Assembly: GCA_014529385.2 (NCBI GenBank) | Contig: CM043969.1 | Location: 26,183,946 to 26,247,945, forward strand | DNA from: Adiantum capillus-veneris | Lineage: Eukaryota; Streptophyta; Polypodiopsida; Polypodiales; Pteridaceae | Length of the DNA: 64,000 bases | Direction: 5' to 3' | Shown: positions 45,381 to 57,499 of the stretch, piece after piece | Layout of the letters: the number at the start of each line of letters is the position of its first letter | How positions within the stretch are numbered: the first letter of the stretch is position 1 | Program-made: the position numbers and the translations under genes | The notes under the pieces: generated by a model | The model's database searches: none | What the model saw: only the letters and a program-made list of their open reading frames with translations | Told to the model about the DNA's origin: nothing

Positions 45381-47823
45381 ATGAACCTACGCTCTGGTCG
45401 TGTGCTAGAGGAAGATCACGAAGAGAGTGTCTCCGTTTATGCGGGCACTCATTATTCCTCCACATTAGGCTCTAGGCCCTCAATGGGAACCCAAGGTAAT
45501 ACCACTCAGGACCCACATATTGCGTCTAGTGACTCTTCCTCTGACTACAACGTCATGGAGGGTTACCTGATGCCTAATCCCGATAGCTCAAGCCAAGACA
45601 TGCATGCCATGGGTCCACGGTCCGGCCGAGTGTGCTTAGTCGCTTGAAGGAAACCTTTAGTAGAGCCACTCACTTCGAACATGGAGCTAACGATGTAAAT
45701 GAGGGGGGTAGGGAAGTAAATTCGCCATTCATGACCAACACAGACCCCATGCTCCTAGAGAGTGTGCACGTGAATATTCCATTAACTACACCCCCTGACT
45801 CTTTAGAGCTATTCTCCTCTGAGGTTATATTACCTGATGGTAGAAGCCTTTCCGAAGTGCAAGAGGTTGAATATATCATGGCGGCTAGGGAAAAGGAAAT
45901 TGAGAGCTTACACAAGGCAAAGCAACGAAGAGAGTTAAAAGAGAAAGCCTCTATGTCAATATCCTTGCTAGGCCAGTAATCGAGTGCTCCTGGATTAGTG
46001 ACCACTAAGGGTAAAACCATAGAGAGCCGTATTGCTTCTAGTTTAAAGGACACCCCTAGCACGTCAATCCTAGATGGAGTGTTCCTAAATGAGAATTGGG
46101 AGTACAAACTACAAACAGAAACTCTAACTGACCTATACACAGGTCACACCTATCACGTGGGTTGGTTAGATGTCCTACAATCCACAAGGGGTGCTACTAG
46201 TGTAGAGGATCAACAACAAAGAGTTTGTGAGGTCATCCATAGGGTTATTGAGCTAAAGAGATAGAACAAGGGGATCCATATGCCTTCAATGGGTCTCATG
46301 AGATTCTTGGAAACAGGGAAGTCTAAACAACCAACCTTATCTCAAATGGAAACTCCCTTGATAAGTCCGATGGATCCTCCATATGTTGTTTCACTAGGGG
46401 TCTCAGTGCAATTTGAGCCCACAAGTGATAGCTTTACCATTCCAAGTCTAGCTCATCTTTCCCTTGATGACACCACGGCTACCATGCCTACCCAAGTGAT
46501 GGACATGCCAAGAAACACGCCATGGACCTCATTTGTTGATAAAGTGATGCTACATGGTAGCTCAATACATACAACAGTGCCTACAAGTGTGTACTAATCA
46601 TAAGCACCTATAGGTCCTCGTATTCATATAGCTCCTACCCCTCCCATTGTTTCAAAAACCTATGCTCCACAACCACAACATCCAAGCTCTTATTTTAATG
46701 GGACCATATTGGCTAGCATTAGCATGCAACATCCGGCATCGTCTATGCCTAGGGCCATGCATATGAACTTTGGGCCACCACATGGCAGAACACCGTACCA
46801 AACTTGGAACCCAAGGACTTCCTATGCACCAAGACCAATGCCAACACCTACTTCAGATGTAGTCTTAGGAGCACCTTCACCCACAATGCCAGCTCACTTA
46901 GGTGACTTGGCAAAATTTGCTCAAGCTATCGATCTATTGCTGAGAATATGTGTAACGCGCTCTTGATAGAGAGCCTAGAAGTAAGGCAGTACAAATAGCA
47001 AAGCTCACACAAAAATTTAGTGGAGATGGGGATGTGAAAAAGCATATTGAAGTGTTTGAACAAATATGTTATTCCCTAGGAGACCACAATGACCTACATA
47101 AGAGTAATGCTTCAAGCCTGACCTTCAGTGGGAAGACTGGAGATTGTATAGAACCCTAAGGGTGGAACAATTTACCCTACTCTTAGGAGACTATTCTTGA
47201 AAGAATACATACGAGAGGGAGTGCTTTGGAGTGTAGCATATCAGCTCCAAAAAGCCCAACGAGAGGAAGGAGAGTCGGTGAGAGACCTTATTAGTCGCTT
47301 GAAGCATTTGAATTCTCGTTGTAATCCAAATGAGCGCTTCAATAATAACCAATTACTTGATAGATTCATTAGGGGATTACGACATGAGGATATCTACAAT
47401 GGCCTAGTCATTAGAGGTATCACCACTTGGGAAGCAGTCACCACCAATGCAATCCAATTGGAGGATAATTTAATGATTCAAGGAGAAAGAGTGTCTTTTG
47501 AGCCTGAATCTACTAGCTCACAAGCATCGAGGCATCAACCAATGACCCTAAAGCCTATTGCTAAGGAGCCAAAGATATCTGAGATGACTTTAGTGGATCT
47601 CACCAAGGCCATTCAAGAGAGTCTTAGAGACAATCGTGCTCCACAAAACAATATTATGTATCCAAGAAGGGAGAAACAATGGTGCTCAGTATGCTATGGT
47701 CTGCATAGTACCAGTGAATGCCCTACTTTTAGAGTAAAATTCAATGGAAATTTCAATGCCTGTGGGAGGTATGGCCATCAAGCCAAGGATTTCATAGTGT
47801 TTAAGTGCATGATGAAAAAATAG
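45381..47823 (+). pseudogene. Tat/Athila-like Gag
   Basis: From ATG 45381 (MNLRSGRVLEEDHEES) a series of frames with stops and shifts runs to 47823. The N-terminal half is Ser/Thr/Pro-rich with MNLRSG, a start seen in this lineage. From about 46980 the capsid region begins: AKLTQKFSGDGDVKKHIEVF and QICYSLGD; after breaks, 47197-47823 reads EEGESVRDLISRLKHLNSRC and LLDRFIRGLRHEDIYNGLV, a good match to plant retrotransposon Gag. Near its end stand CSVCYGLHSTSEC (CX2CX3HX4C) and a degenerate CGRYGHQAKDF. Gag would form the particle and bind RNA. At least five breaks make a full-length product impossible. Confidence 0.65.
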
Positions 47824-48107
47824 ACCAACCTTAGCATGGACAGACACACCTTGAGTGCCTGCATTGATGTCGGATCCACCTCTTGAACAAACGTCACAAC
47901 ACATGGTCCCTAGGGCCCAAAATGTTGTTCAAACAACACCCTTTCCACCTCCAGTGCTAGGACCACAACACCCATATTTGAGAATCACTTCTGTGAATCA
48001 AGTGGGGTTGTGAGTCATCTTTTGCTTGTCTGGAAGGCTGTGAGGAAGATATAGACCCTAATATTGCCTATGGGATTGATGTACTTGAAGAAAGTCCACA
48101 ATACTAC

Positions 48108-48707
48108 ATGGAAGACTATTGGGGACAAGTCAAACCTATCTATCAAGTAGCTTCTCTTCCAGCAAGAGGCCAAAATGTCAATTACATCGCAAAGAGACCA
48201 CCTCTTCAATGCTATGAGTGTGGGGGTCCACATCGTGTAGCCAAGTGTCCTATTAGGTTACATAAGAATGCTACACTAATGCAAACCAATCAAGCGAGCA
48301 CGTCTACAATGCCAATACTCATGTGTAACCAATGTGTCATAGATCATTTGATTCCCCAATGTCCGAATAATCCAAACGTGATTGAGGTTACCGAGGAGAC
48401 ATCACAAAGTACACATGTGGTACCAGTAAATATACTCACACAATCGATGCTCCAAAAACAAAATTATATTCTTGAGGAAAGAGACACGGCATCAATTGCC
48501 CAATCTCAGAAGAGGAAGAAAACACGAAGAAAGAGATCGCAAAAAGCAGCAAAGTCAGACCCCAGTTCAAAGACAAACATAGGGACTGGTGATGACCACG
48601 TATATATGAATGACACTGAAGAGGATTCTAATTCAAGTGAAACCATGGAGACCAAAAAGACCACTAGGAAAGAAACCAACAAGGAAGATTGTCATGATTC
48701 ACAATAG
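48108..48707 (+). pseudogene. C-terminal Gag segment with two variant zinc knuckles
   Basis: A 199-codon open frame with CYECGGPHRVAKC (near 48210) and CNQCVIDHLIPQC (near 48330), both CX2CX3HX4C. Then comes a basic stretch KRKKTRRKRSQK and an acidic, Thr-rich tail. It is probably the RNA-binding part of the Gag whose capsid lies just upstream; the gap 47824-48107 holds stops. Read by itself it could still make a protein, but nothing suggests that it does. Confidence 0.5.
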
Positions 48708-48931
48708 CCAGAACCCAAAAAGAAGATAGAAACTTACCCAAACCCTACAGAGGAGATCGAGTGAGTCAAGCAATTAAAGAGTTTAGTAGAAGAGACCCAA
48801 AGGGATCTAGGGACAACACCTAGGTAGATCTAGATTACAGACACGGTGTTTCCTACGCAACAACAACCTCACCAAGGCCATAGGCCCTTAGCCATACCTA
48901 GTGTTATCCAAGAAGAAGGTGACTTAAAGTC

Positions 48932-49320
48932 ATGGGAATGTGGGTGTACTCACTTCTTGTTGGTTGGAAAGAATGTTTGCAGAGGGACTACCTGACCCTA
49001 TCAAACTTAATGGAGCTCCCATCTTCCCCACTTCAAGGGAGTAAAGCCCAAAAGGTGTCGTTAAACATTGCCAAATTGATGGATTTCATGGCTTTAGAAG
49101 TTAGAATCACCATAATGTCCAAACTATATGGAGACCCCGAGCTATTCTTAGCTCTTTGAGCTTTCCTCAATGAAGAACTGAAAGTCGGGCTACCACAATT
49201 TGCACAAATGGATGGAGCTAGGGAGATGCCATCTAAGATGATATTAGGATGTCCTTTCATGAGGGAAGCAAAAATGGTGCATGACTGGTCTAAAAACCAT
49301 GTCTACTTACAGTTCTAGGA
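48932..49320 (+). pseudogene. Aspartic-protease-like region of the Tat/Athila-like element
   Basis: After several frames, SKMILGCPFMREAKMVHDWS (about 49228-49290) matches the ILGxPWLxxxxxxxDW block that closes retrotransposon protease domains. The active-site DSG/DTG loop is not evident upstream. Stops occur at 49159 and about 49318. Confidence 0.45.
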
Positions 49321-49656
49321 CTCTGTTATTCGGGTAGATCTTGTAACTGGTCGAGCACATCCTCTAGGAAACAGATTTATAATTGATCATAGATCTGACA
49401 TCACAGTTCACTCAGCCCCATTGCAGTATTGTTACACGTGTAAAGCAGACACTGATGCTGGGGAAGATTCTCCTTTTATGGATGTTCTACCTGGGATGAT
49501 TGAGTCTAACAATGTGGATTGGGTCCACATAGCAGCAACCATAGACACTTGAGGATTTAGGGGAACGACCTGGGTATCACCCGAGGGGGATGAAATGCCA
49601 CCGCTCATACCCTTAAATATGATAGAAGCACTTCTATTGACCTATAGTATGAAGGC

Positions 49657-50423
49657 TTGACTGATGGCATTGGAACTAGTAGCATCTCACAAGACTATAG
49701 CCTACACGATTTGGAGTCAGAATCATCAATTGAAATTGACTTTGGGGACGAAGAATCTGAGTTAAATTTGAACGCAAATGTGGGGACAAACCATTCAAGG
49801 CCCAGTGGTACCCTAGATGAAAATCTATCTAGGCCCAGTGGTACCCTAGATGACAATCTATCTAGGAGAGAGTAAGACACAAGTAGCGATTCATCTAGTG
49901 ACTCTTCACTAGAGATCGGCCATAATAAAAAATTAGACACAAAGAGTAAGAGATATAAGAGGCGACGATATCGAGCAATTGTGCATGCTAGAATAAATCA
50001 AAATAAATATACCATAGAACGGATTAATTAGGGGCATGTGATGCTCATCAGAAGTTGGTAGATGGCTGGGGTGAATACCTTCAAAGCGTCATGTGGTGTA
50101 GTACACAACCCATTGACATCGCACAACTAGAGGCTACAGAGAAGCCAAAGTTGATCCGTACCATAAGGAGACGATATAATAAACATTTAGCTCAACAACA
50201 AAAGGAAGTGGAAGAGAAATCACTATCCATAGAACAACAAGACCCCATAGACTTACACCCTGCACCCGATCATTTCAAATCCTACACCACAGAGGAGCGT
50301 AAGGTTGTGTATACCAAGGATCAAAGAAAGCCCATCGATGGAAGCAATGGAGTCTATGATGGTCCAACAATAGTTAAGGAATTTATACGGAGTAGTGTCA
50401 GATCTTCATCACCATCTCCATAA
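49657..50423 (+). other. ORF remnants with 33-bp repeat; no RT
   Basis: 49657-49875 reads DLESESSIEIDFGDEESELN and then two 11-residue repeats (RPSGTLDENLS / RPSGTLDDNLS), a 33-bp tandem at 49798-49863. 50055-50423 is a 122-codon frame with KLIRTIRRRYNKHLAQQQKE. An acidic linker between protease and RT is common in Tat elements, but the RT that should follow is absent. Confidence 0.4.
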
Positions 50424-50438
50424 GCTCTTCTCTTGTGG

Positions 50439-50502
50439 GAAGAAGAAGAAGAAGAAGAAGAAGAAGAAGAAGAAGAAGAAGAAGAAGAAGAAGAAGAAGA
50501 AG
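50439..50502. repeat. (GAA)n microsatellite
   Basis: About 21 units, purine-only on this strand. It might have grown from a polypurine tract, since it ends the gag-protease unit, but no LTR start follows directly. Confidence 0.95.
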
Positions 50503-53274
50503 GATACTCTCTCTCTACTTGCTTATTATCTTCTCTCTCGTTTCACAGTGTACGCGCTCTCCAGAAGCTTTTGTGGTGGAAACCTCTATGTAGCTCTCAT
50601 CACCTCTCTCTTGCAAAAAAAAAAGAAGACTTTTGACGTCCCCTAATTGATTCTAAAACACGGTGAAAAGCTATAAACTCCATAGCCATCATCTCTCTCT
50701 CTATGTCGTTTTTCTGAGTAGTCACCCTCTCAGTGATTGTTTTTCATATACGAGTGCATGTATGGATTAACCAAGTACATGTAAATTTTTCCCATGATTA
50801 TTTCATCATGTTTAACATGCTGATTTATGCACATGATGTGTTTATGATCACATGCGTGCATAAAAAGCGCTTTTTGTTTCACGTCATAGAGGCGATAGGA
50901 ACACTGTTTTGGTCATAAATCACAAACCATTATGAATCATCCCCAACCCTTTATACCAAAGATAAAACAAATCATTTAGAATATTTTCTCTCTATGGTGT
51001 CATATGAAAATCACGCACGAGCTAAGAGGTATGGTCAAAAAATAGCTTACTGCCTACTACACAACCAGCTTTTTGGACTCCAAGCTCCTTGGAGAAAGAT
51101 TCATCGGATGGGAAAAACCTCTTAACCACTTGAAAAGCTTGATAAAACTCGAGATAAATAAAATTTAGGTCTCCGTTATCACCTCGGGAATGCGAGTTAT
51201 TAATCGTTTTGTAACTGGTTTTACCTACGCGTATAGGGGTGCTACCAAGGGGGGTACCATATGATGTAGAGTTAACCAAGCCGTTTATGTATGATTTATG
51301 GTTTGTTTTGGTGATATTATTTCAGCTATTAGATACTCATAAACTTATGTGAGAATATATGGTTAGACATCCCGAACCGCATAGGCAGATATGATTTATG
51401 TGGAATTCTTTTTGGGTTACCGTTTGTTGTGTAAGTACCATATGGGTAAAGTGATGTGATAGATTGATAATCTATATTATGGATCTAAACTTGATGCATT
51501 GGTTTGCAGTCAAATACTTTCATTTACATGTTTTTCATGCTCCCAAAAATGTCAAAAAGTTATTTTTTGCATATGTGTGAAGATATGGTTTATGGTTGAC
51601 CTAAAGGTCAGAGCTGTTTTGCATCATGTTTACGGTGATGGAATGTTATCATATGATGTATGGGAACTTATGGCTTGATGTGGATGACTCATGTGCATGG
51701 TTATGATTGCTTTCCACCTTTCTAGGTCAAAACTAGCTCTTTGTGCTAGGGAGGTGAAGTGCAGATGTGATGCATCAAATTTGCATGGTTGGATGTTGTC
51801 AAAATTGGATTTTTATATCATGATTAGTTGCTGGTTGGGCTTTTTTTAATGCGTAAAGAATCACGTCCTAAGGGTCACATGTGTATGGACTCCAATTAAT
51901 TGCAGAGTTATGTCAAACTCCAAGTGTGGGAGTTGGTTCAATGTGGTTATGACTTATGGTTAAGGGCTGAGATTCCATTATGAATTGTGGTTGTGATTTT
52001 ATGATGGAAGCCGGTGTGGCTTATGGTTTTTTTTTCTGGATATGGTTATGCTGTCGAAATTGCTACAACCATTTTATGTTCTAAAGTGGTCATGCAGGAT
52101 TGGCCGTGCCTCACCTAAGTTGGCTGGAGGGCTCACCTGTGTGATATGATTGGATTATGGTTTATGGATATGGATTTGGATTATGAAGTGATCGAGATGG
52201 TTTATGGTAGACGTGTAAGGGTAGAGACCTTGTACAATCTAACTGCTTGGATCATGAAGTGATCGAGATGGTTTATGGTAGACGTATAAGGGTAGAGACC
52301 TTGTACAGTCTAACGGCTTGGAAAAGATTTTTTGTGCATATGGGAAGTGCTATTATGATTGGACTCATGTGTTATGTTTCTTATGGCATCATCACTACAA
52401 GACTAGGATCACCTATATGGCTTAGTCTTAGACTAAAGGGTCATTGACCTGGGGCTTCGCTAGATCGAGGTGTTGCCTAGGTCTTCTTCTTTTTGTTAGG
52501 CTCATCTACATGGTTAGTGAGTTGGAGGTTGAATGACCTACATGGCTAACGCATCGGGGATTTTGCCTTGGCTTTGCCTAAACACCCGGTGTTGGGCATC
52601 GAAGAGGCGTGGCGCCTAAATTGGCATGGTTGGTGTTGATATCCTACCACCTACTAGTACTTGGGATCTTTTCAGAGCTCAGGTTCATGGAGGGAGGAGA
52701 AGCGGCCTCAGCTTATGTCTGGCTCAGGTAGGTTGGAGGTGTTCTGGCTCCTCCCGGCAAAGTGAAATTATCTCTATTTGTAGTAGAGAGAAAGTGGGTG
52801 GGTGGACCAATCGATCGCTACATAGGGTCCGGTACTCTGCTAGTTATTTTGTCATAAACTTTTGATGTTATGGTATACCCAGATTTTATCATTCCATTAA
52901 TACATGGTTGCCTATTTCATTTAGACGGGGCATTTAAAGATTCTCTGTTGTCATTGTGCACTCTATTTCACCCTCCACTATATTCTCTCTCTCTCTCTCT
53001 CTTTCCGCAACATGGTGTACACAAAAATTCACCCTCCATATTGTTAAATTTTTCTTGAGTATGCTTTCATTCATAAATCTTATTCAAGGGTAGCACTAGA
53101 TCGCTAGGTGCCTCTAGATGCAGTCCACCTCATGGCCTAAACTCCATGCTTGGTCCGGTGTTGAGAACCCATCCCCTATGCAAATGCTTTCACAACTCTG
53201 ATGTATATTGAAAATTGTACAAAGGTGTAAATTGTATATTTTGTGCATAGACCCCCGGGCAAGGGTATCTCTCA
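50503..53274 (+). repeat. LTR-like region ending at a tRNA-Met PBS (5' limit unknown)
   Basis: No coding signal for 2.7 kb. Recurrent TTTATGGTT phrases, a 71-bp tandem duplication and a CA end (53273-53274) three bases before a perfect PBS suggest a long LTR, but without a second copy its start and even its nature are unproved. Confidence 0.4.
52181..52322. repeat. 71-bp tandem duplication
   Basis: Units from 52181 and 52252 share ATGAAGTGATCGAGATGG, TTTATGGTAGACGT and GGGTAGAGACCTTGTACA with a few substitutions. Confidence 0.88.
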
Positions 53275-53276
53275 CC

Positions 53277-53289
53277 TGGTATCAGAGCC
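53277..53289 (+). other. Primer-binding site, tRNA-Met type
   Basis: TGGTATCAGAGCC, an exact plant retrotransposon PBS, two bases after a CA. Confidence 0.75.
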
Positions 53290-53539
53290 TATGCTTAAGG
53301 TTATGGAGATAGCCTAAAACTTGATAGTAGTCAGGTTAGTTATGAATCGTGTAGCATGCATGCATGCTGTTTGAGAAAGGATATTGTATAAATGATGCAT
53401 CTACAAGTGACATTGGTTGGTGGTACTTGTTTGACTTGTCTTCTTGGGTGGAAGTGTTTGGTTTGAGTTATGGAAAAGTGGTTGAAGTGTTCAACAATGG
53501 CGATGTAATTTTATTTGAATGTTTGTTTTGTAGTAAGAA

Positions 53540-54760
53540 ATGGCTCCCAAAGTGATGTTTGAATGCTTTAGCCAAGGGAATGAGGTTTTTTCCATAGTGT
53601 TCAATAATACGGCGACACGATTGTTAAGGGATGAATGAGAACTCTTTTACTTAGAAATTGGGACCAAATTCTTTGGCATACTAGGAAGCACAATTTGTTG
53701 GAAGAGTGTTGATCGTAGTTACCTTACCCATCACCAAGAACCTTTCCGTCAATTCTTCATCTATATTGACGATAGTCCAAGAGATTGGTTTGCCAACCTC
53801 AGACTATTTCAACTCAGAATATGGTTAGGCCTAGAAGACATGTTCTACTACTTGGAGATGCGCTCCCAAATGTTCAGGATTTTCGAAGTGATCACTAAGA
53901 AGTTTGAAGCTCTTGCACCTATCATAGGAAAGGAAAAGTTAGAAGATAACTACAGACCATGTTGTCCTGTGGGAGAACCCCTGTCATGAGAGTTAAAAGA
54001 ATTTTTAGAGAGTTAGTTTGAAGACACCCATAATATTGTAATGAAATCATAAAGTTCAAATTTTGATGAATAAAAGAAGTATAGACTCACTTTTGGTTCA
54101 CATGTGTACTAAAATTTCTCTCTCCTTGTCTTGTTTTAGATGGATCTTCTTAATTGTTTAGATGAACTTCTGAGTGATTTTGTACAAAGAATCTTTTTCA
54201 ATTATGTAGTTGGATTCAATCTCCATTGGGAAATTGAAGTGTTTAGAGTTTCAAAGGGGACTAGAGACTACCTTGTACCCAACACTTACGTAGCATGGGT
54301 GTTATATGTTGAAGCTCAGCCTGAACATTGAACACAAGTGCCTGATAGGTTTATGAACAACCCACAACTTTGGGTAAAGGAAAAGATCCAAGAAGGTGAT
54401 GTTAAAGTGCAAGGATATGTTCTTTACCTTAACTTATGTTCTCTTTTGGACATACCGAGTTGTGAACTCGTACTTAGTAAGAAGCTCCTTATGCTAAACC
54501 AAAGATAGAGATTTTGTGAGAAGGTCATAATCAGAGTATGGAAGAAGTCAAATGGCGGCAACCAATTCTTTTATGTACCCGAGGATTGGTTCAATAGAGT
54601 ATATGGCCTATTCTTAGATACAATCCTCATAATGTCACCATTACCTTTGATGACTACGCGAAACCCAGGTGCATTAGTGACTTTTGCCTAATCACAACCA
54701 ATGGAAGTGAACTTAAGTAGATATTTCTACAAAAATGATGTAAATGAATAACATGCTTAT
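53540..54760 (+). pseudogene. Unrecognised internal ORF remnants after the PBS
   Basis: A frame near 53540 reads MAPKVMFECFSQGNEVFSIV and, after a stop, FFGILGSTICWKSVDRSYLT, DSPRDWFANLRLFQLRIWLG and KKFEALAPIIGKEKLEDNYR. A second frame from 54140 (after GTTTTAG) reads MDLLNCLDELLSDFVQRIFF, HWEIEVFRVSKGTRDYLVPN and, past a stop, NPQLWVKEKIQEGDVKVQGY. They look like real, decayed protein sequence, and their place between a PBS and a polypurine-like tract suggests the internal ORF of a short non-autonomous LTR element. I do not recognise them as Gag or Pol. Confidence 0.35.
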
Positions 54761-54800
54761 GTAAACTGCTTTAATAAATTATCACCCAATGATGTATCAT

Positions 54801-54812
54801 GGGGGGAAGAAT
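54801..54812 (+). other. Polypurine-tract-like sequence before the 54818 LTR
   Basis: GGGGGGAAGAATGG lies just before TGATAGCC. The true 3' polypurine tract of the next element (GGGGAAGGG, 63942-63950) has the same look and place. A 5' LTR need not have this. Confidence 0.45.
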
Positions 54813-54817
54813 GGTAC

Positions 54818-57208
54818 TGATAGCCGTTTTCGGCTCTCCGTAATTGCCATAATGAGTTAACCCACCCTATCAAAATCATCCAAACGCTGTGGCTATCCCT
54901 ACCATTTCACTGTATATAGGTGTGTGTGAGTTAGGGGACTTTTCTCATATCTTCTTAAAAACCCTCAATTAGCTAGTCACTGGGCTAGTTGAGCCAAAAA
55001 AAATAAAAAATAAAAAAAATAAAAAAATAAAAAATTATAAGTATATTATGGCCCATTTGTGTGTAAATATTTCATTGTATATAGGGCCTAAATAAAAGGA
55101 TTTTTCATAATTATTTTGGTATTTATTTTAATATTTCTACCTATGGTGTGTTATTTATGCTATGTACATTGACTCACCATTACCATATTTTTTCTTACCA
55201 TTTTGCATACTCTTTATTCCATATAAAAATAATTTCATGCAAGCTTCTCTTATTTTTTATGTAACTCCATCCCAAAAAAAATCCAAAAAAACTAGTTCTA
55301 TATTTTTTCACTATTGTGATTTTTTCCTTCCTACATCTATTCTCTATTACTCTCATAAATTAGACCACAAAAAATATTCATCTTTTTATGGTAGACATAT
55401 AATGAGAGAGATTTATTTTGACTCCTTTATATTTTTTCCACCTATATTATTTATATTTGACATGTACATATTTTTTTAGACCCCTCAATATTTGATTTTC
55501 TTAGTTGTACTATTCACTTATATCATGATCTCAACAATATCTTCAATTATAGACCCACCAAATAAGGTCAAGGGTATGTGGCATGCCTGCATGCACTATG
55601 GGGGGCTCACTCTTGGAGGTATTCAAAAGAATCATCCAAAGAAAGACCTCACAAGGACTTTGTGCAGTGGAAAACAATAGTCGGTTTTGCTGGATTTTTA
55701 AAGATCACATGATCTCCGAATTTGAAAAGGTGATACAAACAAAAGTTATAGCTCGTGGGCTTCACTTTTACCTCAAATTATTTCATATTTTTTTGAGCTA
55801 CGAGCCGTGAGCTATGATTTTATTGGTGGACCGCAGTTTGCCCATGCTATGCAGCCACACTCCCTCTTCCACTTTATCATTTTCCTCTTTCACACACACT
55901 TCTCCACTCATCATCCCCACCTCTCTCACCACTCCTCTCTGCACCCTACTCACCTTCTTCTCAACCTTGAAAAATAAGAGAAACCATGGTGAACTCATGT
56001 CTCCTACACACACTTCCATTCCAAAATTGACCACCTAGTCTCATTTTTCCTCTTCTATATTACCCATATCTATCAAGAAAACCACAAAATTCAGCCTCTT
56101 CTCTTGAGAAACAGCACCATGTTGATTGATTACTCATATTCAATCACCTTGGCTCTCAAGGAAGGTCAAGAGTGGAGAAAAAACGTACCGTCAAAGCTAG
56201 TGCACTGTCAACAAGCGTCAAAATTGACCCTACTCAAGACACTTGGAGCATCAACATTGTAAGAAATCCATATTTTTTTACCTTTTTCTTCCTTATTTGT
56301 ATCCTATATGGATACTTCCATTGTAAATATCCAATTCCATTTGTAAATTAATAAAAATACTACCTCTACTAATTTACTAACACTAACCTACTATGAAAAG
56401 TCCTATCACCTCTACTTCTCTCCTCTCTCTCTTCTTCATCTATCCCCACCAACTTCTTGATAATTCCAAGCAAAAGAAATTAAATAAGTGCTGAAAATCT
56501 AACCCAACCATGGTTAGAGGAGTAACCCTAGCCCTCAAAATTGCTATAAAAGGAGGGTGTAGCTAGCACAAAAATGGGGGATCCATAAGCAAGAGCACTA
56601 TGCTATAGCTTGAGAAGCCAAGCTGAACCTCTCTAGAAGGAGCTCTTGAGTGGAAGCTCATTGTCTTATGCATATGCATGTGTTGTATTAGGGGTGATTA
56701 GCAAAGGAGCTCTATGCCATTGTAAGAGAGAGTGATCATTCAATTGAGAGTAGGAAATCTATCATTCTCCTACTAGTGTAAGCCCAACATTTGCTGAATC
56801 GAGGAGGGTGGATTTGGATTAAGCTTGGATACTTTGTCTCTCTTCCAACGTGAAGTAATGGACAACAATGATGTGTAAGTGTCTTGATGTTTTTCTAAGT
56901 TGTTGAAAGCTTGTCTCTGGGTGTTTTCATCAATTCAGCCATAAATTCCACATACTGTAAGAGGGCAACAGGGTGGAGAGGACTCCCCTGGCCTTAAGAC
57001 AGTGATTGGGGTGGCTTTTCTTGTGATGTGTTGTGGTGTTATTTACTCAAGCTATGTTGAACAAATACTAATCTCACTTTGATTGGTCATGACAGATTTG
57101 TAAGAAGGTATTAATGCAACAAGCACCCCCTCCCCTTTCTCTCTCTTTCTTACATATATAATTGTGTTTGCTTGATCACGGCCGATACATTTCAAAGCAG
57201 CCCAAGCA

Positions 57209-57243
<35 letters not shown>

Positions 57244-57424
57244 TCTGTCTACACGTCCTAGTTCGCATCCAAAACTAGGTGGTGCCCCAAATTTGTGTAG
57301 GGTTAGGTTGCGGGTTTGTATGTGTGTTTGTTTTTTTTTCCAACCCCAACCCAATTGAGTAGCACGGGAGCCTAGAAGGGTGCTTAGAGGCCACTCTTCT
57401 TGTTGCCTGCCCCGGACCGCCTCA
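54818..57424 (+). repeat. 5' LTR of the Tat element, about 2.6 kb
   Basis: Starts TGATAGCC, shared with 63954. Its end is placed at CA 57423-57424, three bases before the PBS. It contains an A/T-rich U3, TATAAAAG at 56545-56552 and a CT microsatellite at 57209-57246. The length is unusual, but long LTRs are known in Tat elements. Confidence 0.7.
56545..56552 (+). promoter_or_regulatory. TATA box of the Tat LTR
   Basis: TATAAAAG followed by a GGAGGGTGTAGCT stretch, about 880 bases before the LTR end. Confidence 0.6.
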
Positions 57425-57427
57425 AAT

Positions 57428-57445
57428 TGGTGCCCCCATTGAGGA
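57428..57445 (+). other. Primer-binding site of the Tat element
   Basis: TGGTGCCCCCATTGAGGA resembles the TGGCGCCCACCGTGGGG type that follows many plant Ty3/gypsy LTRs. The exact tRNA is not clear. Confidence 0.6.
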
Positions 57446-57499
57446 ACCAACTTGTGTATGTTTTTGTGTAGGATCCATTAGGAAAAGTTTGGACTAAAA

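Larger units (their letters stand above)
43055..50423 (+). mobile_element. Tat/Athila-like element with gag and protease but no RT or integrase
   Basis: LTR end, PBS, a long leader (interrupted by a Copia-type LTR at 43842-44552 and a CAGTAC array), gag with CX2CX3HX4C knuckles and a protease-like block follow in order. After 49.3 kb only unrecognised ORFs remain up to the GAA tract at 50439. No RT, RNase H or integrase motif appears. Either these were deleted or the unit was non-autonomous. Confidence 0.55.

Noticed and set aside
50395-50646. Poly-Lys or poly-Glu ORFs
   Set aside because: Products of the GAA microsatellite.
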